A stretch of DNA of 64,000 nucleotides from Ornithodoros turicata (GCF_037126465.1 NC_088201.1:22366550-22430549); one strand, 5' to 3'. Counted from the stretch's first letter, positions 47,173 to 58,901 are shown. Translations and numbers: made by a program. The notes: generated by a model from the sequence alone, not told the origin.

Positions 47173-48745
47173 CTGTAGAGGCAGACGTGCATCGTCACAC
47201 TGAACTTTCATTAACGGATGAATTTCAAAGGAGTTAACGCCTTCATTATTCAAAAGTGAATGACAAAACACTATTTACGTGCATGTTGCAATGAGGGCCG
47301 CCATTTTCACACTACTTTTGCGCCGTAACATTGCGTTCCTGCACTCACTGCCACCTGTAGGCACCTCTTCATTCCACGTGCATTCATCCAGTTAGATCCA
47401 GTTAATATAGGACAGTCGACCGTGTTTTCGAGTTTTTATTGCACGTTTAAAGTTTTTATTAGGCTCTCCTTCGTAGTAGTTACGAAATTGTCTCCCCTGG
47501 CGCCTATAGTGAAGGTAAATGCAAGGTCCTTAACTTGAGGACACCTACTGACCTCTTTGTACTTGGCACAGGCTTGAGTAGGGCGTACCTTCTTAGAAAG
47601 AAACGGGCAAACACAAATTAGGCGCATCATTTTCTAATTTCTTTCCATTGAAACACTATTTGCTCGCTAATATGTGCAACTCTTCGTCGCCGCTGCTATA
47701 GTGTGCTTGGAAGGACGTCAGATACACTGGTTTGCTTACGAACAGCTCTGTTTGCAATGTTTCATTTTAAATGCAATACACGTTAACTAAGAGCGAAGAG
47801 AAGATACGGGCGTCACTGCGCATCGTTTATTGAAAGAGCACCATGTCTACACACAAGGAGAATCACACAACAGCAGTACACAGCGCTGCTCGCCGTGTTG
47901 GAGCGAATAAGTCATAGTACACCCATGTCCAAAAGGGCAACCAATAACACACAAGAGCGAAAGAAAAAAATTTTTGCTTTGATATGAAGATATTCTTGTA
48001 GTGTTTTGAGACCACAGAGTGTTTCTCAATTTTGGTAACATGAATATCCACGTTATTTCACACCTGGTCCCTTGAACATCGTTCAATCGTGATTCCACTT
48101 CTGGTATGGAGCTTAGATTAGATACAAGCCCTGTTCCTGCTTATGCAAATCGCTCTCTCTCTCTTCACATGAGGGAGTGGCCACTTTGGGTAGACGAGCG
48201 GTCGGCCTACCTAGACTGACGGCAAGTGCACGTTGCTAAGGGAGAGAAACGACAGAGGGGAAAGGGGAAAGGCCCGTTAACTCATTTGCTTATTAACAGC
48301 ACGGTCTCATAGTCGCCCCGTATGGTCGACGGCCTCCAAGAAGCTCATCAGAGCTCTCTGGACGAGCTTCTGACGGTGGTAGTTGCCCCAGTGATATGGA
48401 CTATCTCCTCGAGTAGGGGTTCGGACGCGCCGGTAGGCTGCACTTGAAGAGAATTGAAAACACAAGAAAGGATACGAGAGAAGGCGCTATTCGAAGTCCT
48501 ATAACACTGACGGCAGTATTCTTAAGCGGCCCTCGACTCAACACCAGAGAATGGAGGAAAGAAGCGCTCTTCCAATTGAGAAGCCATTGGGCTCCAAGGA
48601 AACTCGAGGAAGGCGCGAAGGATTTCCTCCGCTCGGTGGGGTTTCGAATCAAGGTCGATTTTTGAGATACAAAACCTGTCTCGAGGAGCAGCTCGAGTGG
48701 AGGGTCGAGTCAAGGATCGTTGAAGAATAAGACCCTGAGTATCTA
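47173..48745. other. no gene recognised
   Basis: 1.57 kb with only short frames. The stretch 48420-48720 is GC-richer and open in several frames without a recognisable domain. Confidence 0.45.
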
Positions 48746-48985
48746 CACTCTAAAAACAGAACTTCACCCCATAGCACGCTCTGCACCAACCATTGCCACG
48801 AATGATAGGGTTATCGCTTCTGATTCGAAAGAGAGGCTGGGGCGCACGCCTTTTTGTGTCAATTTGGATATATGATAATGATATAGAGGCGTACGCCTCC
48901 CTGTCTCTTCGAATCAGAAGCGATAACCCTATCATTCGTAGCAATAGTTGGCGCAGAGCGTGCTATGGGGTGAAGTTCTGAAGTG
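48746..48985. mobile_element. palindromic MITE
   Basis: Ends CACTCTAAAAACAGAACTTC and GAAGTTCTGAAGTG, flanked by TA. The subfamily has ACGAATGATAGGGTTATCGC arms. The left-arm decamer is mutated to GGCGCACGCC. Confidence 0.85.
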
Positions 48986-49913
48986 TACGGTTGTCTCCTA
49001 TTGTGTCGATATTATCTCCTGCAGATCGAGAGCCCATTGGAGTTAAGACTCACAATATCACTCGGTCGGTCAGACAGATTCATCTTCGCTCTGCACATTT
49101 GAAGTCCAACTCCTTTCTGTGAAGCTTATCTGTCTACACACAACAACAACTACGGCCTCTACCCAAAACTAACACCTTCGTTTAGTATGCTAGTTTTACT
49201 TTTCTTCTTCTAGATTTATGAGGAATGTAAGCTTTGAACAGCTATAAGCTATCGGTCACATGGAAATCCGTTTGCTGGCATCCATCCATCAGCAGCATGC
49301 AGCATCAATGAGTCATCTGGAATCTCACGACCGGCCAAGTGATGCTATCGAGACATGCTGTGCCACGAAATCAGTAGCTATTTTTAGAGGATCAGTTCAG
49401 GAACCTTAATTGGTTCACGTGCATGCTTGCTCTCTAGAATCGCTGAGACGTTCACTTCATATAAATGGCGTAGAACAAATACACGATCAAAAAGTTCAAA
49501 GTTAGTCCCGTATAAATATTCTTACTTCCATTTTGGAAGACTTTAACGTGTCAAGAAACAGCAGTTTGCAAGCACTACCACCTGATTGTCTTATGCGCTC
49601 TACAAACAAATTTACAACGTCTTACTCGGGATGATAGGGCACACAGAAAATGCATCACGGTGCAACAATTAAAATGACCTCTTTGTGGAATCAAAACAAG
49701 TCACTTAATACAGCGTTTGAGGTATTAGGACAGAGGCTGTATACTTAGTCATGTTTTGAAGTTGTCGATTTCCTTACGTTCACTTTTTGACTTCATGTAG
49801 TATTATCGATAAGCTTTGTTGGCTTTCGTATCCATCCCTTGCCACACTCACGCCTGTTGTCAGAGTAGTGTCCGAAATAAATCACATTCTTTCTCCGCCA
49901 GCTTGCTGGAAGG
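48986..49913. other. no gene recognised; 3' flank of the next frame
   Basis: AT-rich DNA with no frame of note. No clear poly(A) signal was seen on the minus strand directly after the stop at 49914. Confidence 0.45.
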
Positions 49914-50951
49914 TTAGTCTCTGGGCTTGACAAGCGCTGGCATGTCCCCTTCTGGCGATGCTGGCACATCGAATACGTCGCCATTTGGCACCTCGCAGAG
50001 CAAAACAGCATTCGATGGAGCACCTGCTTCGCTGGCCTTTCTCGAAGATGCCTCGCTGCCACTTTCGGGGGTATGTGCACTGGCCGTCGTTTCCCACTCG
50101 TTCCAGTCGAATGGTTCGTCGTCTTTAAACTCCCTCCAGTCGGCCATATCAATGAAACGGTTCTTTCTGTATCTTACTTGGTCGTAGTAAGCAGCCATGT
50201 CGAATTCCGGCACCGGAGTGAACAAAATGCCGAATGATTCCATCTTCTCTAAAATCTCTTCTTCGCTCTCTGTGATACCCAGGAGGTCCCGGATGCGTTT
50301 CACGTTAGGAATTTCGAGGCCTTGGATGAATTGCTGAATAACGTGGTCGCTGGTCGTCGATTCTGCATCCAGTTCCGGAGCCGCGAAGTTTGAGTTCATC
50401 TGCCGAGCTTGAAGTTTTTGTTCGAGCTGCCGAATTTCTTTGTTAATTATCGTTTTGAGAGCTCCGGGAAACACATCTCCTTTCTTTCCAATCACAAACA
50501 GTCCCATTCTTTTGGAGTTGGTGCGAATTGTATCGATGCCACCAGGGATCATCATTTCGACTTCAGGCAGCAGTAAGACATTGAGAAATTTCTTGTCGCT
50601 TCGATCCAATTCGCAAAGTTCGTCCTTTTCCACTTTTATATCGGTGCCAAGCACGGGATACAGGTACATGTCTCCTAAGAGAGCCTTGTACTTACGGGCC
50701 ATTTTCTGGTGAAAGTCGTATTCCGTAAGTAGAATTGTAGATCCATCCTTGTCAATGTAAGGGTAGATGTGCTTGTAATCTGAGAAAGGTGCGTTGCTAG
50801 CAGTGATTCTGCATGCGCTCCCGGTCGACACTTTCCGCTTGGGGATGAACGGCACATAGTGGTGAGAGGACAAGTCAACTCCAGAGACCTTCCTCTGAGC
50901 GCCGCTCAGTTTTCGCTTTATGCCGTCCTCTGGAGGGTTTTCTGTAGACAT
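49914..50951 (-). CDS. intronless 345-residue protein of unknown function
   Basis: One uninterrupted frame from ATG at 50951 (MSTENPPEDGIKRKL) to a stop at 49914, by far the longest in the window. The N-terminus is basic and Ser-rich. The middle includes FSDYKHIYPYIDKDGS, TEYDFHQKMARKYKALLGD and VEMMIPGGIDTIRTN, and a charged helix (NKEIRQLEQKLQARQ). Further on comes IRDLLGITESEEEILEKM. The C-terminus is acidic, Ser/Glu/Ala-rich and probably disordered. No signal peptide, membrane segment or family motif is recognised. Lack of introns beside an intron-dense gene suggests either a retrogene or one large exon. It is on the unc-89 strand, about 16 kb upstream of its SH3 exon, and ends in a true stop, so it is unlikely to be a missing unc-89 exon. 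Confidence 0.6.
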   Translation of the reverse strand: MSTENPPEDGIKRKLSGAQRKVSGVDLSSHHYVPFIPKRKVSTGSACRITASNAPFSDYKHIYPYIDKDGSTILLTEYDFHQKMARKYKALLGDMYLYPVLGTDIKVEKDELCELDRSDKKFLNVLLLPEVEMMIPGGIDTIRTNSKRMGLFVIGKKGDVFPGALKTIINKEIRQLEQKLQARQMNSNFAAPELDAESTTSDHVIQQFIQGLEIPNVKRIRDLLGITESEEEILEKMESFGILFTPVPEFDMAAYYDQVRYRKNRFIDMADWREFKDDEPFDWNEWETTASAHTPESGSEASSRKASEAGAPSNAVLLCEVPNGDVFDVPASPEGDMPALVKPRD

Positions 50952-52305
50952 CACGACTTGCAGCTATATGCAGTTTCCAGGATGCACAGGCAGAAGAGCC
51001 AAGGAAACCGAAGACGTAAAGGTCCGCAAATGCTGATCACCGATGACAGTCTTCAATATGAACCGCAAAGTTGCTCATACACGTGTGAGGCACAAACGGG
51101 TATTCATGTGCAAAACGCCAACAACTCAGAGTCCTATCGAGGATTTACGGTGGGCTAGGGAAAGCAGACTCATATAGAGCGCGAGCCCCGGCAAAAGCTG
51201 TAGTGACGTGGAGCTGAACAGCCAACCAGAGCACAGGGACCCCTATGGTAAGGGAGAACACTCTCCTGTAGGGCCACGACGGAATGTTGGCTGGAAGTCC
51301 CTAGCATCCCTCTCCCTAGGGTACATCTTATTTGGTGCAACAAGTTGCCTCGCTGTATTGGCGCTTGGGGGCCAGATTAAATTTAGCATCGGCGTCGCCG
51401 CGCTGGCAGAATAACAACGACAAATTGGCGCTTACAGCTTAGTCACCGGGGGACAAACACAGTCGGATCACAAGGCAAATCTCATTCCTCCAAATTTAAC
51501 TGTCCTCCAAGGTGCGCCTTTCGCAGCGATGTCTGGCACGCGTACTCCGAGGCCGTTTGTAATCGTCACCACATCAGCCTTGAAAGGTTGCTAGAGGCAT
51601 TCCACGGGTTATTCGCTGCTGTGAGAATATCTAGAAATAACTGACCGACGCCTTGCTGCCTCAACTCAACTTACAAATATACGGTGCGCTAATTTGACAG
51701 ATACAAACATCATGCACTACACATGCGCTGCCACCCCCCGCATAAAGAGTCATATATGAGATTCCAGACTGCCCTTTTTATGTCACCCACCCATGATTCT
51801 TAAACTTGCGTTATATTGGAAATCTTCATGTGCATTCTACGCAGATATTACCGACAGCAATGAAGTACTTAATATCGCGCCCGGCGTTGAAACTCCCTTA
51901 TCATCATCATTAAATTAAACTTGTTGCTCTATGCAGACAGTGCAAGATCGAGATTACACTTTCATCATCCAGTGGATCGCAGGACAGTGCGGAATGTCCG
52001 TTAACGACGAGGTTGTGGCTGCGGCTGCTCATCAGCAGCACACCTCTGTCCCGATCTTTACTTTCGAGAGGAGACAGGAGATCATTTCTCCGCCGCTCAA
52101 CAGCGGAGACGTGACATCCCAACCCAGTCGGTCCTGCATTCTGCGAGCCCGACGCTATTGTATAGATCCTGCCCACAAATCTCCCTCGCACTGTGAAGTC
52201 CGATACACAGGCTACGAGTTAGTGTCTGCCGGCGAAGCACCCGTGAGCACTCACGTTTACATCTTTCTGATGTAACACACAATGCAGTTTACATGATGAT
52301 AGCAA
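50952..52305. other. no gene recognised
   Basis: Possible promoter side of the 50 kb frame. No TATA box is obvious. The short plus frame 51208-51414 has a hydrophobic centre but no known motif. GAGCCCCGGCAAAAGCTG at 51183 has relatives near 57752 and 58068, suggesting a dispersed repeat. Confidence 0.4.
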
Positions 52306-52550
52306 TGTACACAACTGCATTGCTCACCACGCAACACGTTGAAGACCAACCATTGCACAGAATGATGCTATTTTATACTTTACGGTAACGATTACGTTAT
52401 TTGTGGAAAGCGTGTGGCCTTCTTCTTACAAACATGACTGCATAAGTGTCACACATCCCATTTTCAGCAAATCAGGAAAGAGAACGACATCAATCTGAAT
52501 GACGGGTTGGTTCTGAGCATGTTATGCAGCGAAATTATGTTTTTAAAATG
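52306..52550. mobile_element. palindromic MITE, diverged copy
   Basis: Arms with CCAACCATTGCACAGAATGA and the inverted GGTTGGTTCTGAGC pair over the outer part. The decamers are decayed. The right end TTTTTAAAATG is followed by TA. Confidence 0.65.
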
Positions 52551-52873
52551 TATCACGGTACACAGCGCGGTGCAGAGCAGTGCATGTGTGCAAAAAGAAG
52601 CTGCACACTAAGATCCGCGAAATCATAGCCTGTCTTAGAAAATAGTGCTGGTGGTTGCCATTATGCAAGATATTAAAATGAGAGGGACTGGCAGTAATTG
52701 ACTTCTTGTACACCTGTTGCATCGCCCAACATGGGTGCCGCCGCACCATTGTTTTCTCGCACGCTGTGCAGCGACCCTGAGTAGGCATACGACCTCCTCG
52801 GGTTAGCAACTTGGTACAGTTAAACCAAGTCGTAGTGGAGGCCAAGCTTGCGCAATGACTATCATTAGCACCA

Positions 52874-53107
52874 CACTCCTAAAACTGAACTTCACCGCAT
52901 AACGCGCTCCAAGCAAACCATCATCCCGAATGACATCGTTCTCTCTCCTGATTCGTTGAAAACGTGAGGCTTTTTTGTGACACCTGTGCTGTTATAGTAA
53001 AAAGGTACACGCCCCGCGCCTTCTACAAATCAGTAGCTATAACGGTATCATTCTACGCATTGGTAGGCCTTGAGCGTGTTATGTGGTGAAGTTCTGTTTG
53101 TAGAGTG
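52874..53107. mobile_element. palindromic MITE, chimeric arms
   Basis: Starts CACTCCTAAAACTGAACTTC and ends CTGTTTGTAGAGTG, flanked by CA. The left arm is of the ATCATCCCGAATGA type, the right of the ATTGGTAGGCCTTGAGC type. The central part is shortened. Confidence 0.75.
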
Positions 53108-53244
53108 CATGCCAGTGGTCGTTTAGAATAGTTGTTTCCCAACAAAGGGAGGCAGTAGATCTCATGTGCTTCCGTCAAGCGATGGTTGTGGAGTCTTACA
53201 TTTATAATATTGTCTTTAATTATTATTAATCAGCTGGAAACGTG

Positions 53245-53549
53245 CACTCTTAAAGCAAAGCTTCACCACATAGCACGCTGAAGGCCAACCATTGTACAAA
53301 GTGATATCTCTATCACTCTTGAATGATTTGTGATCGTGATGATTCACGATTACTGGTGACTTCACCAATACGTCATGATTTGTGGAAAGCGTGGGGCGTA
53401 CGCCTTTTTGTGACAATTAACATTTCTGCACAAGTGTCACAAAAAGGCGTACGCCTCCCGTTTTCAACAAATCAGGGGAGAGAACGATGTCACTCAGGAT
53501 TATGGTTGGCTAGGAGCGTGCTATGGGGTGAAGTTCATTTTTAAGATTG
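53245..53549. mobile_element. palindromic MITE, chimeric, with short internal insertion
   Basis: Starts CACTCTTAAAGCAAAGCTTC and ends TTTTTAAGATTG. Both decamers GGCGTACGCC are intact (53395-53405 and 53445-53455). The left arm holds about 60 extra bases (GATTCACGATTACTGGTGAC). Confidence 0.8.
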
Positions 53550-53577
53550 CGTATGAACATACTTTTCCCAAAACGTA

Positions 53578-53826
53578 CACTCTTAAACCCGAACTTCACC
53601 GCATAGCACGCTCCTGGCCAACCGTTATCCTGAATGACATCGTTCTCTCCCCCTGATTTGGTGAAAACGAGGGGCGTACGCCTTTTTGTGACACTTATGC
53701 AGTTATGATAATTGTCAAAAAAAGCGTACGCCCTGTGCTTTCCAGGAATCAGGAGTGATAACATTATCATCCTGCGCAGTGATTGGCCTTGAGCGTGCTA
53801 TGCGGTGAAGTTTTGTTTTGAGAGTG
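53578..53826. mobile_element. palindromic MITE
   Basis: Starts CACTCTTAAACCCGAACTTC and ends TTTTGAGAGTG, flanked by TA on both sides. The left-arm decamer GGCGTACGCC is intact; the right arm reads AGCGTACGCC. Left and right arms belong to different subfamilies. Confidence 0.85.
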
Positions 53827-53858
53827 TAGAGCATGACGAAACGCAGTTAGGTATTTTG

Positions 53859-54140
53859 CTCTTTAAAAACAGAACTTCCCGCGTAGCACGCTGTGCGCCA
53901 ACCATTGCCACGAATGATAGGGTCATCGCTTCTAATTCGAAGAGAGAGGGGGCGTACGCCCTTTTCTGACAATTGGGATATATGATAAATGCCTCAAAGA
54001 AGGCGTACGGCCCCATCTCTCTTCTAATCAGAAGCGATTACCCTATCATTCGTAGCAATGGTTGGCGCAGGGCGTGCAGAGCCGAAGTTCTGCCATTACC
54101 ACTCTTCCCCCCCCCCCCTCCCACCTCTGTTTTTAGAGTG
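53859..54140. mobile_element. palindromic MITE with poly-C insertion
   Basis: Starts near GCTCTTTAAAAACAGAAC and ends TTTTTAGAGTG. The right end is interrupted by a C-rich stretch (54107-54123). Its final TA (54141-54142) is shared with the next copy. Confidence 0.75.
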
Positions 54141-54142
54141 TA

Positions 54143-54440
54143 CACTCTTAAAATTGAACTTCACCGCATAGAACGCTCCTATCCAACCATCATCTCGAAT
54201 GATATCGTTATTTGCCCTGATTTGTTTGCGGTCACACACACACGCAAAAAAAAAAAATGAACAGAACACCCTCAAGCCCAATCACCGCACAGAAAAATAC
54301 CGTTATCAGTTTGATCTGAATTGAAGAGACAGCGGAACGTACGACTGTGTATCACCATAAACATCAATGCAAAGCGTCCCAAACAGGCGCCCACCTCCCA
54401 TTGTAGGAGCGTGTTATGTGTTGAAGCTGCTTTTAGAGTG
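54143..54440. mobile_element. palindromic MITE with unrelated centre
   Basis: Starts CACTCTTAAAATTGAACTTC and ends GCTTTTAGAGTG then TA. The outer arms are typical, but the centre (54228-54400) has no decamers and looks replaced by other sequence. Confidence 0.7.
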
Positions 54441-56361
54441 TATAGTATATAACGTACGCGTCAGCTCGTCGCGAGTGCAATATTATCGTGATTTGTAAGT
54501 GTTGTCATGCCAATAATACCATTATTATTTAATAAGCGAAAATCATAGTTAATTATATTTCCACCAAGCAACGATAACAACAACAAATACACTGATGGTG
54601 ACGAATGGACGTATGTGTGTTGTTTCTGAAGCTGTAACACAGGAACATGTCGCGTATATGAGAGGACTATCCTAAAAGTGCGCAGTTGGAATTATTTTTG
54701 TGACAGGTATCTAAATGAATACCTTCTAGTCGTATTTAAAGGCTAGAGCAGATGTCAGGAGTTCAGCGGTCCGGGAGATATCAAAATACAAATCCGTCGA
54801 CTTGGTGACATGCCAGGACGGAATGTTCCTAGCAGTGGACTCCCTAACAGCACCGTGCATGGTAGCATGCATAATTCAAGACCTTCAGCACATGGAACGC
54901 TGTTGAAGCTATAGGTTCAAAATTCCGTGTTTTTTATATATTTATTTATTTCTGAAGCGCAACATTGCAACCCGTTGTTGCTAACCGATAGGCGTCTTCA
55001 TGTCCCCTGCACCGTTGCCAAAGGTGTCGCAGCACCTCTAGGACGCGTAAACAACTCGCAGCACGCCTTAACGTGCGACACCAATATCTTTTTCTGACCA
55101 AGGTCCCCCGAATATTCCTCATGTTTACGCCGTCTCATATATTTAGAATATACATGAAAGCTGCAGTGTCATTTGCGGCTCCAACTCGACGGGTAAAATG
55201 CGGCGTTAGTGCCAGACCGGAGGTTCCATATTTGCCAGTTGCATCATCACGATAAGTACTTCTGGTTCATTGCTGTAGGACCAGCAGAGTGAAGCGAACA
55301 GATGGTAGCGAAGCGAAGATTAATTAACCGTCTGCCCTTCGTGACCGCGCGAAACCTTGGCAATGAACAACTTGGACCCCAATCTGCACGTGAGCCAAGT
55401 TCAACACAAAAAGCGACGCGAATGTAGCTGGCCTGCGAAACAAATAAATTCGCTTCAGACGAGCTCATGATGAGGTAATTTGGACCAGCACCTGTCGCGC
55501 ATGTGTCTTCACTTGTCCGAGTCCGTCGACGCAAATGCCTCTGTGTTCCAAGTTCTTTTGTGTTTCGTCCTTCATTCTGGTACTCTTCACGTGTATTTAA
55601 ATGCGTGTGACGTCATCTGGGAGACGGCAGAAAACGCTTGACATGCCGATTACAGCACAGCCTAAAGAGACGCTTGCGTGTATCATCAGCGCTTCACAAG
55701 ACTTCGACTGGAACTTGCAGAGTTCGCGCTATGTGCGCGATCTATAGTTCAAATGAGTGGTTAGATTATTCTTATATGCGAGATACCCCAGTGAATTTTA
55801 TGGTTGGCACTATTATCGTTGTCCGTGTTTGCGTTTCCGTTCAGTAACCGTTATGTGCCAGATGTCACCAGTACAGTGAAATAGGAATTAAATACGATTG
55901 ATAGCGTCTCCGTCGAACTACCGGGTCTTTCAGCTTAACATCTTTTTGGTGCTCATGAAAGCTCGTTATCATCCGCCCTGTTGTGGTGATATCGGTGTTG
56001 GAGTGCGCAGGGGGAGAGATCTATTTATTTTGACAGAAAAAGTCAAGAAAGACAGAGATGCGAAGGGTGTAGGAGCGAGAGCTGCGTTTGATATTTTCTT
56101 CCTGTGACCTATCTGCTGATCGTATTTATTTAACTAGACTACGACTATCGAAGTGGCCATACGTGAACGCGTTGGGACAAATGTCTCAATGCTACAGGAG
56201 GAACTTTGCACTCTGAAGCCGCCTCTGATAACGCCTCGTGCAGAGCGCTTCTCGCGCCGCCCTGCGTCAAGCACGGAAAGTTTTTCCGGGGCTCCGTCCG
56301 TAGCGCGCAGCGTCCAGCATGTTGATATTGTGTGTTTGCTGCACGTCGTATTGCGCTGAAG
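54441..56361. other. no gene recognised
   Basis: 1.9 kb of unique-looking sequence. Short frames only, such as 55247-55534 (minus) and 55638-55847 (plus), without domains. Confidence 0.4.
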
Positions 56362-56700
56362 AAGTCGAAAAACAATTGTTGCGTGGTGAATTGTGCATTA
56401 ACCTATAGAAGTGCACCGCCTGGAACGAAATTTTATTCGTTTCTTGGGAAGCCTCGTGAAAAGGAGAGAAGTGCATCGCAGTGAAACGTGTTCGCTTTGA
56501 GTGGTGTTATCCACTGTCGGGAAGCTAAGCGAACTTCGTTCATTGTTTCTTTTAGTAAAGATAGCTCGCCGTGGATGTCCACCAACAACACTGTAATATG
56601 TAATCACAATTTTGCGGACGGTGCTAAGTCAAATGATCCAAGTACGATCTTTTCGTTGTTCCGTCTATTTTTCTTTCCGTTTACAAGGGAAGTCCGCTCC
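56362..56700 (+). pseudogene. THAP zinc-finger domain relic
   Basis: The first part reads NNCCVVNCALTYRSAPPG (the C-x4-C start of a THAP C2CH finger), then FYSFLGKPREKER. After a stop and frameshift the frame resumes with WMSTNNTVICNHNFADGAK and SNDPSTIF, the C-x2-H and C-terminal motifs of THAP domains (usual form C-x2-HF). The domain is a DNA-binding module found in THAP genes and P-element-type transposases. Here it is broken, so it is a pseudogene or transposon remnant. Confidence 0.75.
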
Positions 56701-56860
56701 TTCAAGCTCAAGCTCCTTGCAAAAGCCAATAATTAAGACCAACCATTCTCACTCTACACTTACTCACTAAGAACAAAACACCGTGTGGGCGAGGTCTCAG
56801 AAGTTGACATAAGCTGTCTTACATTACCAACATAAGCATGCTCTTCATTTGATGTACCAT

Positions 56861-57287
56861 CAGGGTTGCGTGATTTGTATCATACTGATTTTAATCGCGA
56901 TTTAAACCACTAGTGCTAATCGTGATTTAAATAATTTTATTGCCTTGTACCAAATAACTTTCATTGGAAAGAAAATTGCTTTGTGAGATTGAAGAGAACT
57001 CCACAATGTATAGCGTAAAATCTCAGCTTGTATTTCAACGTCGTTCCAAAAACACTAAGGCCAATAGTTGCATGGGCCAAGCCCCGTTGTTTACCTCATG
57101 ACAGTATACATCATTACGGAAACCAACGTGTCATGGGGTATAAATTTAATGCTATGAATCACTACGAATTATTAAGACATTGTCGTACTTCACGATTATG
57201 AGGAAAATGGTCAGTTAAGAGGGAGTTGATTAAATCAAATGAATCCGATTTATATGATTTTTTAAATCGCGATTTTTTGCAACCCTG
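56861..57287. mobile_element. hAT-like MITE
   Basis: Ends CAGGGTTGC and GCAACCCTG with an exact 8-bp duplication TGTACCAT (56853-56860, 57288-57295). Subterminal AAATCGCGATTT-type repeats occur at both ends. No coding capacity. Confidence 0.85.
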
Positions 57288-57295
57288 TGTACCAT

Positions 57296-58152
57296 GGAGT
57301 CATATTACACTCTTGAATAAAGTTAGGAACCTTGCATCAGATTTTTTAATTCCTACAATATAAAATAAGTACTAAACACGTAATTATTAACTCCAAAACT
57401 GTTGGAACGGAAGTTCCATGGTCTTCAGATCATTACATTGTGTCACAAAGCAAACTTGCACCGTGTATATAAAATGCAACAAGCACTTTTAAAAACACAG
57501 CATAGTCTTAGTTACATAGCGGCTTTGCTAAGGATGTGTACAAAGCGCGTGATATAAAACTCTTCAATCAATCAATCAATCTTCAAATCGGGGAACAGCT
57601 TCACAAAGAGACCTGTCATCTCGCAAGACTTCAATACAGCCTTGTTGTTTTGTCTAATACACATAAATACAGCATTTCTCGAGCCCAAGCACATATACTG
57701 AAAGCTGCACCTGCGTGAAGTGCAGTACTCCTTTAACATTGCATTTTGGGCCCCGGCAAAAGCTAGGTAAGGAATATATAATGCCCTTCTATTGTCGTCA
57801 ACGATGTCCATTCTTGCACGTGAGTGTGGACACTCCAGCTCTACATGTAGAAGTCGTACCTCATTGTCTTTCACGATAACACCATCTGGCGTGTAACACA
57901 GCCATGGCTGGTGCAGTAATATTATACACGTGCTACATCTCTGCGCTCTGCGGTCGTAGTTTTTCTCGAACTGGATAGCTTACTGCTTTTGTGTTCGGAA
58001 TATCGAGGTGCTTACGGTAAACATGATGCAGCAGGCCGTATAGCGGCAACACCGCGGAGTGTGCTGCGAGCCCCGGGAAAAGTGTCCGCTCCTCCCGCTA
58101 GGGGATTCGCTTGTGGCGCCCCTACAGGCGCTGCACGGGGCGTCTCACCACA
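57296..58152. other. no gene recognised
   Basis: AT-rich, with a (CAAT)n-like tract at about 57566-57580. The minus frame 57572-57874 has no known motif. Confidence 0.4.
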
Positions 58153-58220
58153 CACTCTTGGAACGGAAATTCATCACGTAACACGCTCAAGACCAAATAG
58201 TTATAGCAAATGACAGTTCT
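58153..58220. mobile_element. palindromic MITE, left end only
   Basis: CACTCTTGGAACGGAAATTC followed by AACACGCTCAAGACCAA matches the left arm of the family; the rest is missing. Confidence 0.55.
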
Positions 58221-58720
58221 GGATGCCGGCTGTTTAATATGTCATGTCACAACTATTAATTTTGATACAAAAGCTAAAATGATCACTACGTTGCTTTCTC
58301 TTGCTTCCGCATGGTCCCACCCGAACAGCGCACGCAACAAGTGGGGCTTCGGAAGCCTGGCAAGTGTCCAGGTGATCCGTGTGATAAGCACGCGGTAAAA
58401 TAAGAATGAAGACGAACAGGTCATACCTCCCCACTTTGCTGGTGTTCACGAAAAGAGGTGCTTTGTTGTCTGGCAACCTGTTGGGCGCTCTACTTAGAGA
58501 CGACATGGCGCCACCATGACACCGAGTGTCTACCCGAACGCCGTCAACCATGGTAACTTCTTTACAGCTACTCCTCAGCCAACGCGGGACACTAAAAATC
58601 TCCGTTTTACATCCCACTTGGTAAGCACCTTTGGAACAGGCAAGCGCACATGCATTTGTTCCTTGTTCTTGATACTTGCATAGCGTGCGGAAGATAGACG
58701 ATATTTAGCACGGAGCCATA

Positions 58721-58887
58721 CACTCTAAAAACAGAACTTCACCTCATAAAACGCTCTCAGCCAACCATCGCGCCGAGTGAAACAGTTATCGCTTGTGATT
58801 TGAGGAGAGAGCAGTGCGTACGCCTTTTTGCGGCTATCCAAATTGCCGCAAAAAAGGCGTACGCCCTTCGTCACGTCGCGTAGCGTG
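58721..58887. mobile_element. palindromic MITE, right arm reduced
   Basis: Starts CACTCTAAAAACAGAACTTC, holds a GCGTACGCC core in the left arm and GGCGTACGCC in the right, and ends TAGCGTG then TA. Most of the right arm is deleted. Confidence 0.75.
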
Positions 58888-58901
58888 TACACTGATGACT
58901 A

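Noticed and set aside
49914..50951. Missing first exon of unc-89
   Set aside because: The frame ends in a stop codon without a convincing donor, and its sequence does not resemble the N-terminus of the family.
51208..51414. 68-codon plus frame with hydrophobic centre
   Set aside because: Short, no signal or family motif, and near repeated sequence; not distinguishable from chance.
53245..54440. Possible CRISPR-like array of repeated units
   Set aside because: The repeats are about 250 bp palindromic MITEs with TA targets, not short direct repeats with spacers.
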